Source: Mayamaea pseudoterrestris (lineage: Eukaryota; Bacillariophyta; Bacillariophyceae; Sellaphorales; Sellaphoraceae). Taken from it: a stretch of DNA of 64,000 nucleotides. Position 1 is the stretch's first letter; each line of letters opens with the position of its first letter. The translations under genes and the position numbers were made by a program. Positions 1 to 10,899 of this stretch are shown here, one piece after another. The notes under the pieces are model-generated. The model was not told where the DNA came from. It saw nothing but the letters and a program-made list of their open reading frames with translations, and searched no databases. The stretch is taken from positions 248,001 through 312,000 of the forward strand of contig BROI01000006.1 in the NCBI GenBank assembly GCA_027923505.1, in the 5' to 3' direction.

Positions 1-106
1 CGCGGCGCGCCATCACATAAATCCGATTCGTCCGACGACCAAGCTGCTGCATTAGCCTTGCCATTTGGAATCGATACCGTATCTCCTTCATTCCTAGAAT
101 CACATC

Positions 107-1372
107 ATGCTATCAAAAATAAAATGTCTAAATCGCGGTAATGCTCATTTGATTCTCCGTCGAAGTGTTCGTGCCTTTTCCGATGATGCCATAGAACACC
201 GAATCTTTCCGTCTCGCACCAAGTTGGACCTCGACGAAACCTTTATCGAACCCTTTCTTTTCTCCATTGGACAACTACCGGAGATACATGATGCTTTGGA
301 AGCGAGAAAACTTTGCAGGCCCGTCAACCTGGATGAATTGGAACGAGCGACAAAAGTGTTTAGCAGCATTCAGCCAGGGGGCGGCGAACACAAGGCCGCC
401 TTGGCGCTTTTGGCGGATAGTCAGGATCCACCCGCTGCAGTCAAAACGTTGAAGTATTTACAAAACTACCAGCAAAGTCGGCAGGAGCAGTTCTCTGTGC
501 AAATATCGCTCGCCAAGGCGCTTTGGCTTGGCGGAGATTTCGAAGGAGCAGAGTCAACGTGCTCGCACCTTTTGCAAAACGACACGCTGCTATCCAACTT
601 GTCGCCACTGCACACTGCATCTGCTCGCACTGGTCAAGCGATTAGTCGCATTTGTGCGGCAGAGTCACTGGACCATGTCTTTTCCGTGCGGGATCCGTTT
701 CGCATGGTGGTCAAGTCCTTGGAGGGAGGTTCCTCACAGCCTGCGCTAGCCCTTGCCCGGCTCAACTATGGAACCGCTGAAGCCATTTATGCGCACATTG
801 TTGCAAGAGAAAATAAAGTGCACGTTCCTCTCGATGGCGCAATGCGCGCCTGGAAACAGGGACTAGCTACACTACGGAAGGGTAAAGATGCGAGCCTGCT
901 GACGTACGCCATTGAGGCGCAGTTGCTGATCCAGTTGGCTTGGGGACTTTTACAAATGGGAGATGAGATTGACATTATTAAGCGGGCATCGGAGTTTGCC
1001 GCTGAGGCTCTCGATATTTACGACAATCACGGCGGTGGTGACGGAGAGGGGATGTGGCGACAATTGTTTGTGATAATAGGCACCTGCCTCCACAAAACAG
1101 GATCAGCTGTAATGGCTGAAGGAATCTTTCAAAAAGCCACTCATCGCGAGGAGAGAAGTCGGAGCACGTTGGACCGACTTCAGCTTCGAAGTGCCTTTCA
1201 AGCTCACGCAGAGCTTTGTCAAGAATGGGAGAAGCGCGAGCGCGATGCCGAGCGACTACAAGCCCAAGCTTTAGAAGTTGAATCAGCGTTGCCAATGACA
1301 TGGAAACACAAACCAGCTTTATACAGTACTCTTTGGTTTTGGACGCCATCGCAGGTCGTGATTTCTAAGTAG
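107..1372 (+). CDS. Predicted mitochondrial helical-repeat (TPR-like) protein, function unknown
   Basis: This is a single-exon ORF of 421 residues. The first 25 or so residues are basic and free of acidic residues (Lys4, Lys6, Arg10 and an Arg18-Arg19 pair), which resembles a mitochondrial presequence. The rest is rich in Ala, Leu, Glu and Gln and reads as successive amphipathic helices, with phrases such as ALAKALWLGGDFEGAES and FAAEALDIYDN that are typical of tetratricopeptide-like repeats. I see no catalytic motif. The ATG at 107 is the first in frame and gives the presequence, so it is preferred. It lies upstream of the MFS transporter on the same strand, with a gap of about 520 bp. That the protein is real is well supported by length and composition; location and repeat class are inferred and the function is unknown. 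Confidence 0.7.
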   Translation: MLSKIKCLNRGNAHLILRRSVRAFSDDAIEHRIFPSRTKLDLDETFIEPFLFSIGQLPEIHDALEARKLCRPVNLDELERATKVFSSIQPGGGEHKAALALLADSQDPPAAVKTLKYLQNYQQSRQEQFSVQISLAKALWLGGDFEGAESTCSHLLQNDTLLSNLSPLHTASARTGQAISRICAAESLDHVFSVRDPFRMVVKSLEGGSSQPALALARLNYGTAEAIYAHIVARENKVHVPLDGAMRAWKQGLATLRKGKDASLLTYAIEAQLLIQLAWGLLQMGDEIDIIKRASEFAAEALDIYDNHGGGDGEGMWRQLFVIIGTCLHKTGSAVMAEGIFQKATHREERSRSTLDRLQLRSAFQAHAELCQEWEKRERDAERLQAQALEVESALPMTWKHKPALYSTLWFWTPSQVVISK

Positions 1373-1894
1373 CAATTTATCTGTCACGCGACGAGTGCAA
1401 CTACTGCGCGCCACACAACTAGCAGTTGCTTTTCCGCAACAAAAACTGTGTTTTTGTAAAGGGTCTTATTACCGCTTTTGTCTTGGCAACCATCGTTGCC
1501 TTTCTTCTGGCTTGGTTGGCACATCAAAATCTATCTCAAATTTGGAGTACCGGTGCGTCTTTCTGTGACCTGACCGTTGATGGCGTCACGCCAAAAGCAT
1601 GGATACTTAACGCAACCGAGCGAGCATGACCATGTGCGACATCGCCTGCCGTGCAACTCTTTTCAGCGACACAACCGAGGACAGCATCGACACCTAATAC
1701 AGTAGTTGCCATCCTCCATACGTATTCTCCTCATCAAATCTCCTTTCTAGCGCTTTACGATTGACGGAAAAGGAGTTTTATAAGGGGAGAAAGTTTTAAT
1801 TGCGAGCTTTATCGCCAAGAAGAGGGCCGAATTCGACTTGACAGCTGCCTCCATCTCAAACTCATAGTTTAGCTAATCGCTTGCAAAACAAAAC
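1373..1894. other. Intergenic, about 520 bp, no gene recognised
   Basis: This stretch holds the 3' flank of the helical-repeat gene and the promoter of the MFS gene. One 67-codon open frame (1426-1629) would encode a hydrophobic helix but begins with TTG and has no ATG, so it is not called. No repeat or RNA gene is visible. Confidence 0.5.
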
Positions 1895-3871
1895 ATGTCT
1901 AAGAAAGAACCATTGACGCAACAACATGGCGGAAAGCCGCTATTTGAGGGTATGGATGCAATCCAGCGCTATCAGGACGAGCACGCCAACGACGAGGCGC
2001 AAATGACGGAGGCAGAAAAGCATATGCATGACGAAGAATTGTCCTTTTACTCCAACTCTGAAAACGAATTTGGAGATGACAATATTTGGGGATTGCTAAG
2101 TGGAGTTTGTGGCAATATTTACGAGTGGTAGGTCAAGTAAATTTGCTGTCTGCGCATACGCAAGCTGGATGAGGTGCGGCATGTCGAGAGTGATGTTCTT
2201 GCTTTATGCTTGATAGTAATTTCCATAGCCGCATGGCAATGTGGATCCAATTTGAAGACTGACTCGCGTGCTGCTTCAATTTAAATCGTTGCCTGGTGCT
2301 AGTCGATTGTGCCCCTCTTCTGACTCTCTTCACTTGCAATATTACAGGTACGATTTTGCCGTTTACGGATTGCTTGCTCCAGAGATTGGTGGTAGCTTTT
2401 TTCCGCAGTCTTCCAAGGAATTGCAGCTCATCAACTCGTTCGGAGTCTATCTGGCAGCCTTTCTCATGAGGCCTCTTGGTGCCATTTTGTTTGGAGAAAT
2501 GGGCGATCGACTCGTCGGTCGCAAGCACGCGCTCGTCTTTTCGATTTTGCTCATTACGGTTCCCTCCATTCTCATGGGATTGCTACCCACGTATAACGCT
2601 TGGGGAGCTGCAGCGCCAGTCTGCTTGGTCATTTTGCGCATGATGCAAGGCCTGTCTGTGGGAGGCCAATTGGCCGGCAGCTATGTCATCAGCATTGAAC
2701 AAAGTTCGTCGCGGAGTCGCGGCTTTCGAGGAAGCGTTTGCGACGCCAGCTCTGTAAGTATACCATACAGGTTTTTCTGTCGATGTGACTTGTATTGCCT
2801 CCACTGACCGTTAATAATACTTGTTCAATTGCGTAGGTTGGTGGTTTCTTGCTCGCATCAGCTGTAACGACCGTAACTCGTTCGATTTTGAACGAGGAGC
2901 AAGTCAATGCATGGGGATGGAGGCTTCCGTTTCTCTTTTCGATTCTCTTGGCGCCAGTATTGTATTCCATTGTGAGAAATACAGAAGAATCAAAATTGTG
3001 GTCTGAGCGCTCGGAGCAGAAGGAGACGGAACAAATGATTCGAGAGACGGAGAAGGATGCGTCGGATCGACCTGCTATTGTCGACTTGATGAGTTCTCCC
3101 TTTCGAAGAAGGCAGCTTATGGGCATGATTGGTGTCTTGAGTGCCTGCTCCAGTTCGTTCTACATCCTATTCCTATGGTCGCCGGTGTACCTGTCGGAGC
3201 TCCGAGGAGTTATGAAGGACAAAGAGGCCGATCTCATGAATTTTGTAGTTGTCGGGTGCTACATTTTCTTCTTGCTATCGGCTGGAAAGTTATCGGACAT
3301 GTTTCCTCACCGAATTGACTTGATGCGCATTGGCTTACCGGGCTTGATTATTGCAGCCCCAGTGATGTTTGGCATGTACGAAAGCGAAAGCTATCTCGGA
3401 TATCTCATGGCGCAAATCATGTTTGCGTTTTGCCTGGCTTTGGTGGAGGGCGGTAAAGCAGCTTGGGAGGTTGAACTCTGGATGGCTGATCCGACGCTAT
3501 CTTTCACTGGAGTCGCAATTGGCCATAACGTTGCCTCTACACTCTTTGGAGGTACCATGCCTCTTGTGGCAACGTTCTTGTACTACAGAGAAAGTAATTT
3601 AATCGAGTCGGATAACGATCTCTGGCCGCGTCTACTGCCTGGTTTGTACGTGTCCATTCTTGGCTGCCTCTCGCTATTTTGCATGACTTGGGTTACAAGG
3701 CATCCTCATGACGTTCGTACCGGCGACATTAAGCTACGCGCGGCCGTCGAGCGGGAGAATCAAAAGTTCAAGGCTGCCCAAAAGAAGAAACAAAAACGTC
3801 GCAAGCAGCTCGAACAGCAACTAAGTACGGGAAACATTCCAGATGCGCAGTACGTGCCACCTCACGTGTGA
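1895..3871 (+). CDS. MFS metabolite:H+ symporter (ProP/MHS-like), three exons
   Basis: The exons inferred are 1895-2127, 2348-2753 and 2837-3871, giving 557 residues. Splicing joins GNIYEW to YDFAVYG, reproducing the GN-x-x-EWYDF-x-x-YG start of helix 1 in the metabolite:H+ symporter (proline/betaine, dicarboxylate) branch of the major facilitator superfamily. The cytoplasmic loop after helix 2 reads GDRLVGRKHAL, a good match to the family G-x3-D-x-x-GR(R/K) signature, and LRMMQGLSVGGQLAGS is typical of helix 4. Introns of 220 and 83 nt have GTAGGT and GTAAGT donors, and all phases agree. The N-terminus (about 65 residues) is acidic and the C-terminal tail is very basic (KKKQKRRK), both probably cytosolic. 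It should act as a proton-coupled carrier of a small organic solute in some membrane; the substrate cannot be read from the sequence. I see no plastid leader. Confidence 0.88.
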
Positions 3872-4029
3872 GCATAGCGAATCGTTCGCCGGACAAGTGA
3901 CCAAACTTATAACTTTGAGCACATACTTGAAATTCAGCCGAGGCTGCTAGCGCCTCGCATTATATAAGTACTTCTCATAGCAATGACTTTAATAATGATT
4001 ATTTCAATGCGAAAAAGAATTTATTTGTT

Positions 4030-5079
4030 CTACGATATAGATAGCGCTTCAAATCGCTTCACCGTCACGCCCTGACGTTTCAATACGTCGGCTACTCTAG
4101 GGTTCTTCTCCTCAATCATGTGTGCTTGTTCCGTCAAACAAATACCTTCATAGAACTTGCGCAATCGGCCCTCTATGATTTTGTCTAGTACGTCCCGCGG
4201 CTTGCCTGTATGTTCGAGTTGACTCGCCAGTAGATCCCTTTCCTTGTTGACTAGCTCAACTGGAACGTCACAAGGGGCCATGTACTGAGGCCGGGCGGCG
4301 ACAACATGCATGGCAAGCTTCTTTCCGATCGCCTGCAGCTCGTCCATAGATAATTTACTATCTCCGTCAGTAGCTTGAATCTCCACTAGAGCGGCTGACG
4401 TGCCTGCATTGGATGCGTCAATCTTGTTGTGCACATAGCCAACAAACAGACCGGCATCTGTCGTAGTGAGCTTGACGGCTTGCGAAACACTCAAGTTTTC
4501 TCGAATAGCAACAATAGCCTCGTTGAGCAACTCTTGAACACACTTGTCATCACTAGTCCGTGCTGCAAGTACATTTTCCTGCGACAAGACTCCTGAAGCG
4601 TGGCTGGCCAACGTTGCCTCCGAAACACCGACGACCAAATCAACAAAGGTTTTGCTTCTACCAGCAAAATCCGTTTCAGCAGCCACTTGCACCAGCGCAG
4701 CCTCTTTGCCATCTTGACTAATTCGCAAACCAATTAGTCCATGCAGTGTTTCGCGTCCAATGAGCTTGCTTGCTGCCTTGGAGGCGCCTTGCTGGCGCAG
4801 CCAATCGAGGGCAGCTTCCAAATTGTTATCGGATGCTTCCAAGGCCTTTTTGCACTCGACCATGGGAGCTCCCGTTTGAGATCGAAGTGTCTTGAGTGTT
4901 TCTAGAGAATATTTGGGAGTTGACGAAAAGTGACGTGTAGCGTTGTGTCTAAGTTGTCGTGGTGGTTCCACTGGGAGTGCCAACGAAATGGTCGTGGCGA
5001 TGGCGATACTTGGTCGATGAATACGTGCATGGGGCAAACCGCGAGCTAAACATCGCGACATGATTCTAGAGAATGCCAT
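4030..5079 (-). CDS. TSFM: Mitochondrial translation elongation factor Ts
   Basis: The 349-residue single-exon product has a long N-terminal leader (about 55 residues, rich in Arg, Ser and Ala with almost no acidic residues) fitting organelle import. The EF-Ts core follows. The N-terminal UBA-like module reads LKTLRSQTGAPMVECKKALE and then LEAALDWLRQQG, matching the family sequence that contacts EF-Tu. The core has a TDFAGRSKTF segment corresponding to the conserved TDF-x-x-(R/K)-x-x-F motif. It catalyses GDP/GTP exchange on organellar EF-Tu. Mitochondrion rather than plastid is inferred, because the leader lacks a signal peptide and the Phe junction seen in plastid proteins of this window. 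It lies about 720 bp downstream of the SF3b gene on the same strand. Confidence 0.93.
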   Translation of the reverse strand: MAFSRIMSRCLARGLPHARIHRPSIAIATTISLALPVEPPRQLRHNATRHFSSTPKYSLETLKTLRSQTGAPMVECKKALEASDNNLEAALDWLRQQGASKAASKLIGRETLHGLIGLRISQDGKEAALVQVAAETDFAGRSKTFVDLVVGVSEATLASHASGVLSQENVLAARTSDDKCVQELLNEAIVAIRENLSVSQAVKLTTTDAGLFVGYVHNKIDASNAGTSAALVEIQATDGDSKLSMDELQAIGKKLAMHVVAARPQYMAPCDVPVELVNKERDLLASQLEHTGKPRDVLDKIIEGRLRKFYEGICLTEQAHMIEEKNPRVADVLKRQGVTVKRFEALSIS

Positions 5080-5796
5080 AGTAGAGACACTTTAAATTCG
5101 TGGTCGTCGTTTGTATGGGTGATCAGCGGTCGTCGGCCATGTGACTTGCAAGATTGCAAGAGGAAAGCGTCGAGGCGTTGTTCTTGGTGTTGGAAGGATG
5201 TCACAGCATCAATCGTTGAAACCGGTGCGACTTCCCGCATGGATTCATCGACGAATTTCACTCCATTTTCCAAATCGCGCTCTTCTTTATCCGCCAGGAA
5301 AGGTGAAATAAGGAACTTTACATTGGACCTTGGTGGATTTGCCTTTTGCAGCTGCAAGAGCAACATGGCGCAGTTGTGACTGCGCTTTGACGGTCCCCAT
5401 CACTCAATAAGCGTCGCGGCCAACATTACGCTTTCTTGACGCGGGACATAGACAGTCTCTGGCTTGCAAATGCTTTTGTAAATGCCCCCTGATTGCGATC
5501 ATTTGTTCGATTGCGGTGAGAATTATACACTTTAAACTTTGAACGACTGGAGAGTAATTGTTGCTGCCTCTTCTTGCGTCCTCCCTAAAGGCAGCTTGAA
5601 GCCGATGGTATACAAAAAGATTTTGATGGTAACATGTCTGCATGCTAATGGATTCAGACAACAGCGGCAGTATACCTGTTGCCATGAGCACGGATGATGA
5701 TGGCTGCGGCAAACATTATACCTTTGGCGTATGGACATCGAAAAGTTCGCTGCGGCAATTCAAGTATAGACACGCTTCTGCGTTTTATTAAGTCTA
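5080..5796. other. Intergenic, about 720 bp, no confident gene
   Basis: This is the promoter side of EF-Ts and the 3' flank of the SF3b gene. A 106-codon minus-strand frame (5046-5366) has plausible composition, but it overlaps the EF-Ts start, matches no family I know, and a polypyrimidine-CAG acceptor-like string lies just inside its ATG. I leave it uncalled. Confidence 0.4.
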
Positions 5797-8700
5797 TTAA
5801 AATAAACTATTGCGTGTATCCTCTAGCTTCTTCATCACCTCGGGTACGGTACGATCAAGCTTTTCAGCAATTTTAGTCTGCTCGTCATAGCTCAGCGCAG
5901 CGAACGCGCCACAAAGGTCACCGTCAATGACATGCATTATTGGAGTGTAGAAAGAGCGATAGGATTGGGGATCACGACCGGTTGGTCGCTTGGCATCTTG
6001 GCGGAGTAGATTTTCAAGTTGGGTATAAAAGTCCACATCATCGCGTGATGCGAAGGGAACCAACGCTCCGATTCGTCCAGACACTGTCACGTAAATAAGC
6101 GACTCGCCGCCTCCAGCAACAAGGGATGACCGTGTCATGCTCGTCACAACTTCTCCGACGTAGTAATGGCAAAGCAGCTCCAGCTTGGGCGTTGCATCCT
6201 CACGCGCGGAATCCCAAAGAACACGCTGCCCCGAGACATCGACAACGCTAGTATCGGCGCCTCTCGGAAGGCGCAGGACGGAAATGTTGCCGAACTTGTC
6301 ACCTACCGCGACAGTGTTCCAATCCAACAGCTCCTGGCAGACAATGGGGCGCGGACTAGCATCACGCGCAATGACAGCAAGTCGGTTCAATGAATTGTCG
6401 TATCGCACAATCTGAATCGACTGCATCATGTCGCCGATAAAGGCACGATCACCCACCGTTTGGATAGTTTTAGCAAAGGTTGGCAATCCACGAAGTTCGC
6501 ATTTTCGTAGCAACTGACGCTTGCCCATTTCATATAAACGCAATGACTTGCCGACGCCGACCAGTAACCTCCCCTGAAAATGGGATAATGACAAAACAGG
6601 GCCATCCTCAACAGCCGTCCGATGCAGCAATTGGAACCGATCGCCATTAACAATGCGGTAGAGCACGACATGACTTTCTGTTTGCTTCAGCGGATGCATT
6701 GTCATGCCCGTGACAGTACCTACTGCCAGCAATGGTTCACCACCTTTAGAATGGAAACGAACCGTAGCACAACAAAGTGCTGCCTCATTGCGGCCCATTT
6801 CGATGCAGTCCAAAGTGGCACAGGAATTTGCAGGATCAACTAGTCGAATGCACGATCCCCAATGTCCGTCCTCCGCTGGAAGCGGGCCGCGAATGGGAGT
6901 TTTCCTACTCTCGCGATCATCTTCGGCAATTTCATCCTCTAGATTTGCTTCGAGGCCATCACCCTTACCTTCATCGTCGCTATCTACATCCATTGCATCG
7001 TCACCGCCTGTTTTCTTTGACTTTTTCCCGCTGCCAGTAAGGTCGAAACCCATCGATTGCTTCTCTTCGAGCCCATAGTCATTAGTGTCACTCTCAATGA
7101 CAGTAAGAACAATTTTCCGCAAATCGTTAGCCCCAATGGGAACAGACATTAAACACATCTGGCGAGGCGTATAACGAAGACCCATTTTCTTTGTGTTAAA
7201 GGCTTCCGCATCACCTCCATTCAAATCAGCAGTATCGATCGCAAGAATCCTCAGCGTTTTACCGGCAGTGGCGACAATACCTTCTCGCACTGCACCAGAG
7301 TTAAATGAACAACCATGATCGAGCGGAACGTATGACAGTGGTGCCATCACGTGCTTGTTGGAACCGGCAGCACGTCGACTGATCCAAGGGCGAGAGGACA
7401 GCAACAAGGCAGCTGACTGTCCTTCAAGAGATATTCTAGAAACAGAAACAGGTCTTGCGCCCAAGAAGCGTCGAGTGGGGCTTGGCCCTATGCTTCCAGT
7501 GACCGGATCGACAGCTGCCCGCAAGGAACTGCCTTCGTCAAGTCCAACAATAAGAGTCAAGTCACCGCCTGATTCATTCGCAGTCCCATCCATGCCCACA
7601 GACATATCCTGCAGCGCCACAGAATGTGGGCGTGATTTGAGCGATGTACTGCTCTTTTGGTTTAACCAATTACCAGGTTCCAGGCTTACGATCCGTACCG
7701 TCTGATCGCGACATCCAATAGCGGCGAACAAACTCCGGCTTCGGCCCTTTGGAATGACACCAATATCAACGCAGCACACATCGGCGCCCATGTCCCGCGT
7801 TGCGCGCTCAATAAGATTGCCGCCGACGGGATCGAGTTCAAAGTAGATGACCTCGCCACCGCCGAGAGCAATGATAACTTGGCTCTCATTGACGCTAGCG
7901 TACTCGATACGTTTCAAACCTGGGCAAGACCATTGCTTTGCTTGTTTGTTTTGGATCTGACGTACTCCATTACGATGAACTTGGCATATCGCACCATCTA
8001 TTCCCAATGCTGATGCAGCCAACGTCGGCAAATCGAATTCGAATCCAGACTCCTTTCCCACCTCCTCGACCGAATCCCCAACACTGAGAACCAAAGTAGC
8101 ATCAGCAAAACTGACGACAATGTACTTATCATTTCGCGTTCCGCCCGACGTTATTGCCTCGGCCGAATTGTCTGCAATCGTAAAGACCCCACCCGGAACG
8201 CCAGGAAGATCACTAACAGCCAGCTCCGTCACGGACGCTCCATGCCGGGAAACTCGAAGGTTGCTCGACGGGCCACGGCCAGTAAGCGTGTAAATTTGGG
8301 GGCTAACCTCGTTCCCAGCGAGCTCTCCCACCATGACGCCCGTCGTAGGTGAGGGGTTATCTAACACGAAAACTGTCCTCAAATTTTCGAGCAACGTAGG
8401 GTCAAAGGTTGGAGCAGTGGTACTCGCATGAGCCGTCGTTATATCCTCAACCTTTAGAATTCGTTCGCTCATTGTCGTGGGGGCGTCTGGCAGGTCAATT
8501 CTTTGAAACTGGTATAAAAAGTGATCACCAAACTCTGAAGCACAGAACAACATGCCTAGCTTGCTCACATTTAGACTATTTGCGGTTGGAAGCGTATCTA
8601 ATAAGGCCATCTGCATCCCGATAACCTTCTTCTCGTCGTCAACCTGTATGGTGATTTTGTAGACATCGCCGTATTCGCTCTGCGCCAAAGCAAACGTTTT

Positions 8701-9660
8701 GGACATTTTCTTTTGACGATACAGAGTCAAGGTTGTGATGAGAATTCCCTTGCCTTCTGGGTGAAGGTTTCGTCGAGGAATGGCACATGCAACCGTCTCG
8801 GTACTGCCTTCGTGCATGTACAAGACGAAATCCTCACATCCAACAAGTACGCCGCTTGGACCTTCGGCCCCGCCAGGAATAGCGGCCAAGCAGCAAGCCG
8901 ACTCCGGAACCTTAGCTGCCCATCGTCGACTAACATGGTTCAAACCAAGATCCAGCTCGTAGTAGGCCAGCTGCTTTTCCGTAGACATGTCTTCTTGGTG
9001 ATCCTGCGGATACTGAAGTTCGATGCAAGCGAAAATGGGATTATCATATCCATTGTCAACACCAACCGTTGCAAACGTGAGCGTTCTCGACCTATGGGCC
9101 TCCAAAGGACTCGCAATCGTCGGCGTTCCTTCAGCGTCTCGGTTAAGCACGTAAACGAGCTTGCGTTTCTCAATAGCAGCCACCATTACGGCGCGGCCCT
9201 TGGGGTCGCTCGCAACATACTGTCCAGGCACTTCGCGCCGACAACCAGGCTTTCCAAACACGACGCAGTGCAAAATCTTACAGACGCCATTTTCAAAATC
9301 CAAGACGGATAAGGATCCACTATCCGACGTGACTGCAACGGCATCTCGCTTCTCTCCAGGAAAGCGTACGAGACTGCACGAGCGCAAAATGCTTTGCGTT
9401 TCCACTCGCGAAACAAGCTTGAGCACTGTCCGCGCTTCCTCTTCCTCTTCGTCATCGCCCTTGGTTGTGACAATGCGATGAACTTCAATTGTTCCTCCCG
9501 CCTTGAGCATGCAAATCTCCTGTCGACCCGCTCCAGTGAACTCACCCGCCAAGGATTGAATAATGGCAGTGGCTGGCTGGAGGCGAACGTCCAAGAGTTT
9601 CATGGCTACGGCCTGGACGGGGATCGCTTCGTCATTGTCGTGAGCCGAAGCGCCTGCCAT
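5797..9660 (-). CDS. SF3B3: Splicing factor 3b subunit 3 (SF3B3 / Rse1)
   Basis: The 1287-residue single-exon protein belongs to the CPSF-A/DDB1 beta-propeller family and ends with the SF3b130 signature: FYTPIMHVIDGDLCGAF, then LDRTVPEVMKKLEDTR, close to the human C-terminus. SF3B3 is a scaffold of the U2 snRNP SF3b complex, holding SF3B1 during branch-point recognition in the nucleus. It is some 70 residues longer than the usual 1217. Part of the excess is an acidic, low-complexity insert around residues 860-920 (DAMDVDSDDEGKGDG and nearby) lying between propeller blades. The ATG at 9660 begins MAGASAHDNDEAIPVQA and leads straight into the first blade. No introns are needed over 3.9 kb. Confidence 0.95.
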   Translation of the reverse strand: MAGASAHDNDEAIPVQAVAMKLLDVRLQPATAIIQSLAGEFTGAGRQEICMLKAGGTIEVHRIVTTKGDDEEEEEARTVLKLVSRVETQSILRSCSLVRFPGEKRDAVAVTSDSGSLSVLDFENGVCKILHCVVFGKPGCRREVPGQYVASDPKGRAVMVAAIEKRKLVYVLNRDAEGTPTIASPLEAHRSRTLTFATVGVDNGYDNPIFACIELQYPQDHQEDMSTEKQLAYYELDLGLNHVSRRWAAKVPESACCLAAIPGGAEGPSGVLVGCEDFVLYMHEGSTETVACAIPRRNLHPEGKGILITTLTLYRQKKMSKTFALAQSEYGDVYKITIQVDDEKKVIGMQMALLDTLPTANSLNVSKLGMLFCASEFGDHFLYQFQRIDLPDAPTTMSERILKVEDITTAHASTTAPTFDPTLLENLRTVFVLDNPSPTTGVMVGELAGNEVSPQIYTLTGRGPSSNLRVSRHGASVTELAVSDLPGVPGGVFTIADNSAEAITSGGTRNDKYIVVSFADATLVLSVGDSVEEVGKESGFEFDLPTLAASALGIDGAICQVHRNGVRQIQNKQAKQWSCPGLKRIEYASVNESQVIIALGGGEVIYFELDPVGGNLIERATRDMGADVCCVDIGVIPKGRSRSLFAAIGCRDQTVRIVSLEPGNWLNQKSSTSLKSRPHSVALQDMSVGMDGTANESGGDLTLIVGLDEGSSLRAAVDPVTGSIGPSPTRRFLGARPVSVSRISLEGQSAALLLSSRPWISRRAAGSNKHVMAPLSYVPLDHGCSFNSGAVREGIVATAGKTLRILAIDTADLNGGDAEAFNTKKMGLRYTPRQMCLMSVPIGANDLRKIVLTVIESDTNDYGLEEKQSMGFDLTGSGKKSKKTGGDDAMDVDSDDEGKGDGLEANLEDEIAEDDRESRKTPIRGPLPAEDGHWGSCIRLVDPANSCATLDCIEMGRNEAALCCATVRFHSKGGEPLLAVGTVTGMTMHPLKQTESHVVLYRIVNGDRFQLLHRTAVEDGPVLSLSHFQGRLLVGVGKSLRLYEMGKRQLLRKCELRGLPTFAKTIQTVGDRAFIGDMMQSIQIVRYDNSLNRLAVIARDASPRPIVCQELLDWNTVAVGDKFGNISVLRLPRGADTSVVDVSGQRVLWDSAREDATPKLELLCHYYVGEVVTSMTRSSLVAGGGESLIYVTVSGRIGALVPFASRDDVDFYTQLENLLRQDAKRPTGRDPQSYRSFYTPIMHVIDGDLCGAFAALSYDEQTKIAEKLDRTVPEVMKKLEDTRNSLF

Positions 9661-10389
9661 TTTGTATAGAAAAGCTGTGTTTTAGTTTAGAGATGGAGAA
9701 GAAGAAGCTGCAAGATGCGAAAGATCGTCATGGCGGCGTTTCTTGGTTGGCGGCGAATGTCGCTATGACACCAACTGTGTCGGAGCGGGTATGGAAGGTA
9801 CGACTCAAAGGTCATTGGAATGACGTATAGTATGGCAAAAGTAGTGTGGCTTCATCCAACGAAATGACCCCCCAGGTTCGGGCATTTTCGGTTCTCTTTC
9901 GAGCAGAAGGGTGATGTTCTGCACTTTCGCCAACAAGATCCGGCGCCGATGATGCTCAAACTTTGCATTCAAAGAGGCAAAGAGTAGAACCAAGCCACTT
10001 TAGTCAAGTGGCAAGGCTTCCAACAGTTGTTCAGTCAATATACAATGAAGGTTTCCCCTTCAAAAAAACGACATCGTCTTAACACTCAGCGGTAGACATC
10101 CAACTGGTGGGTTGCACCAGAAATTTAACAATGAAGCCAAGTGTCTCCTTTGTGACAACACATCGTCGGGTGTTCAACTGAACATTTAGCAAACTACCTT
10201 ACATCGTCTGTCATTGAAACACGGCGCGACGGGTCAAACATTCGAACGAAATTCTTACTACGACTCGGATTCGACTCTCCAAACTCCCCCAAATCTGTAC
10301 TAAGTGCGTGTACTCATCATGAACGAAGGCCATGCCCTCATTCCTATCAAGTGCCTCTCACGTTCGACATCGGTAGACCAGCCGCTGCC
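9661..10389. other. Intergenic, about 730 bp, no gene recognised
   Basis: This gap separates the divergent SF3b and 132-residue hypothetical genes. It contains a tRNA A-box-like string near 10000 without a partner B box (see rejected items) and otherwise nothing I can identify. Confidence 0.5.
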
Positions 10390-10788
10390 ATGTCACACGG
10401 AGTACGCCAAACATTGCAGAAGCTTTCACAGAAACGAAAAAATCAAGTTTCCTTTTGCACTTTAGTCACTGTCATTCCCATTTCATCTCGCAACGACTAC
10501 TCCGACCGCATCAAACGCTCACTTTGGACTGGCGCCGACGAACTCGAGGAGCAAGTCGCACGCAATTGCTTCGAGTTTGCCTATGAAGACTGGCAATGGA
10601 GGCTTGCCGTTGAAGACGCAGACATGGTTTACTACCAAGGACAAAAGGTGCATCCCTGCCACTTCATGCCGCAGCAGGATTGTGAGCAGTATTCGGCCCG
10701 CGAACATTTTCTGCACTGCTTGGCAATGCAACAACAGGAGGCTCAGGCTGAGCACAGAGTCAGCCCTTTGATGGGATACTCTTACTGA
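10390..10788 (+). CDS. Small hypothetical protein, stramenopile-type
   Basis: From the ATG at 10390 the product is 132 residues. The frame is open further upstream, but only from a GTG at 10351, so the internal ATG is chosen. Visible pieces are a basic N-terminus (LQKLSQKRKN), then VSFCTLVTVIPISSRNDYSD, KRSLWTGADELEEQ and an aromatic-acidic run, FEFAYEDWQW. The order, a V-x-F strand followed by a Tyr and a Leu-Trp pair and then an acidic helix, resembles small uncharacterised proteins that I recall as frequent in diatom genomes. I know no function for them. The C-terminus is rich in Gln and His. Composition and length support coding; there is no membrane segment or leader. Confidence 0.6.
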   Translation: MSHGVRQTLQKLSQKRKNQVSFCTLVTVIPISSRNDYSDRIKRSLWTGADELEEQVARNCFEFAYEDWQWRLAVEDADMVYYQGQKVHPCHFMPQQDCEQYSAREHFLHCLAMQQQEAQAEHRVSPLMGYSY

Positions 10789-10899
10789 AGTAAACAACGT
10801 ACATATATTCCTACATTCTACATACATAAGTCATTTTGCATTGATGCATTTTTCATGTTATAGTGCGTGCAATCCTTTCCTTCGCAATCATAATGTTTG

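Noticed and set aside
1426-1629. 67-codon frame with a hydrophobic helix
   Set aside because: It begins at TTG with no ATG and no family resemblance; taken as chance in an AT-rich spacer.
5046-5366. 106-codon minus-strand frame upstream of EF-Ts
   Set aside because: Composition is plausible, but it overlaps the EF-Ts start, I could not build a phase-consistent upstream exon, and no family is recognised.
9990-10065. tRNA-like A box (TAGTCAAGTGG)
   Set aside because: There is no downstream GGTTCGA-type B box and no cloverleaf pairing.
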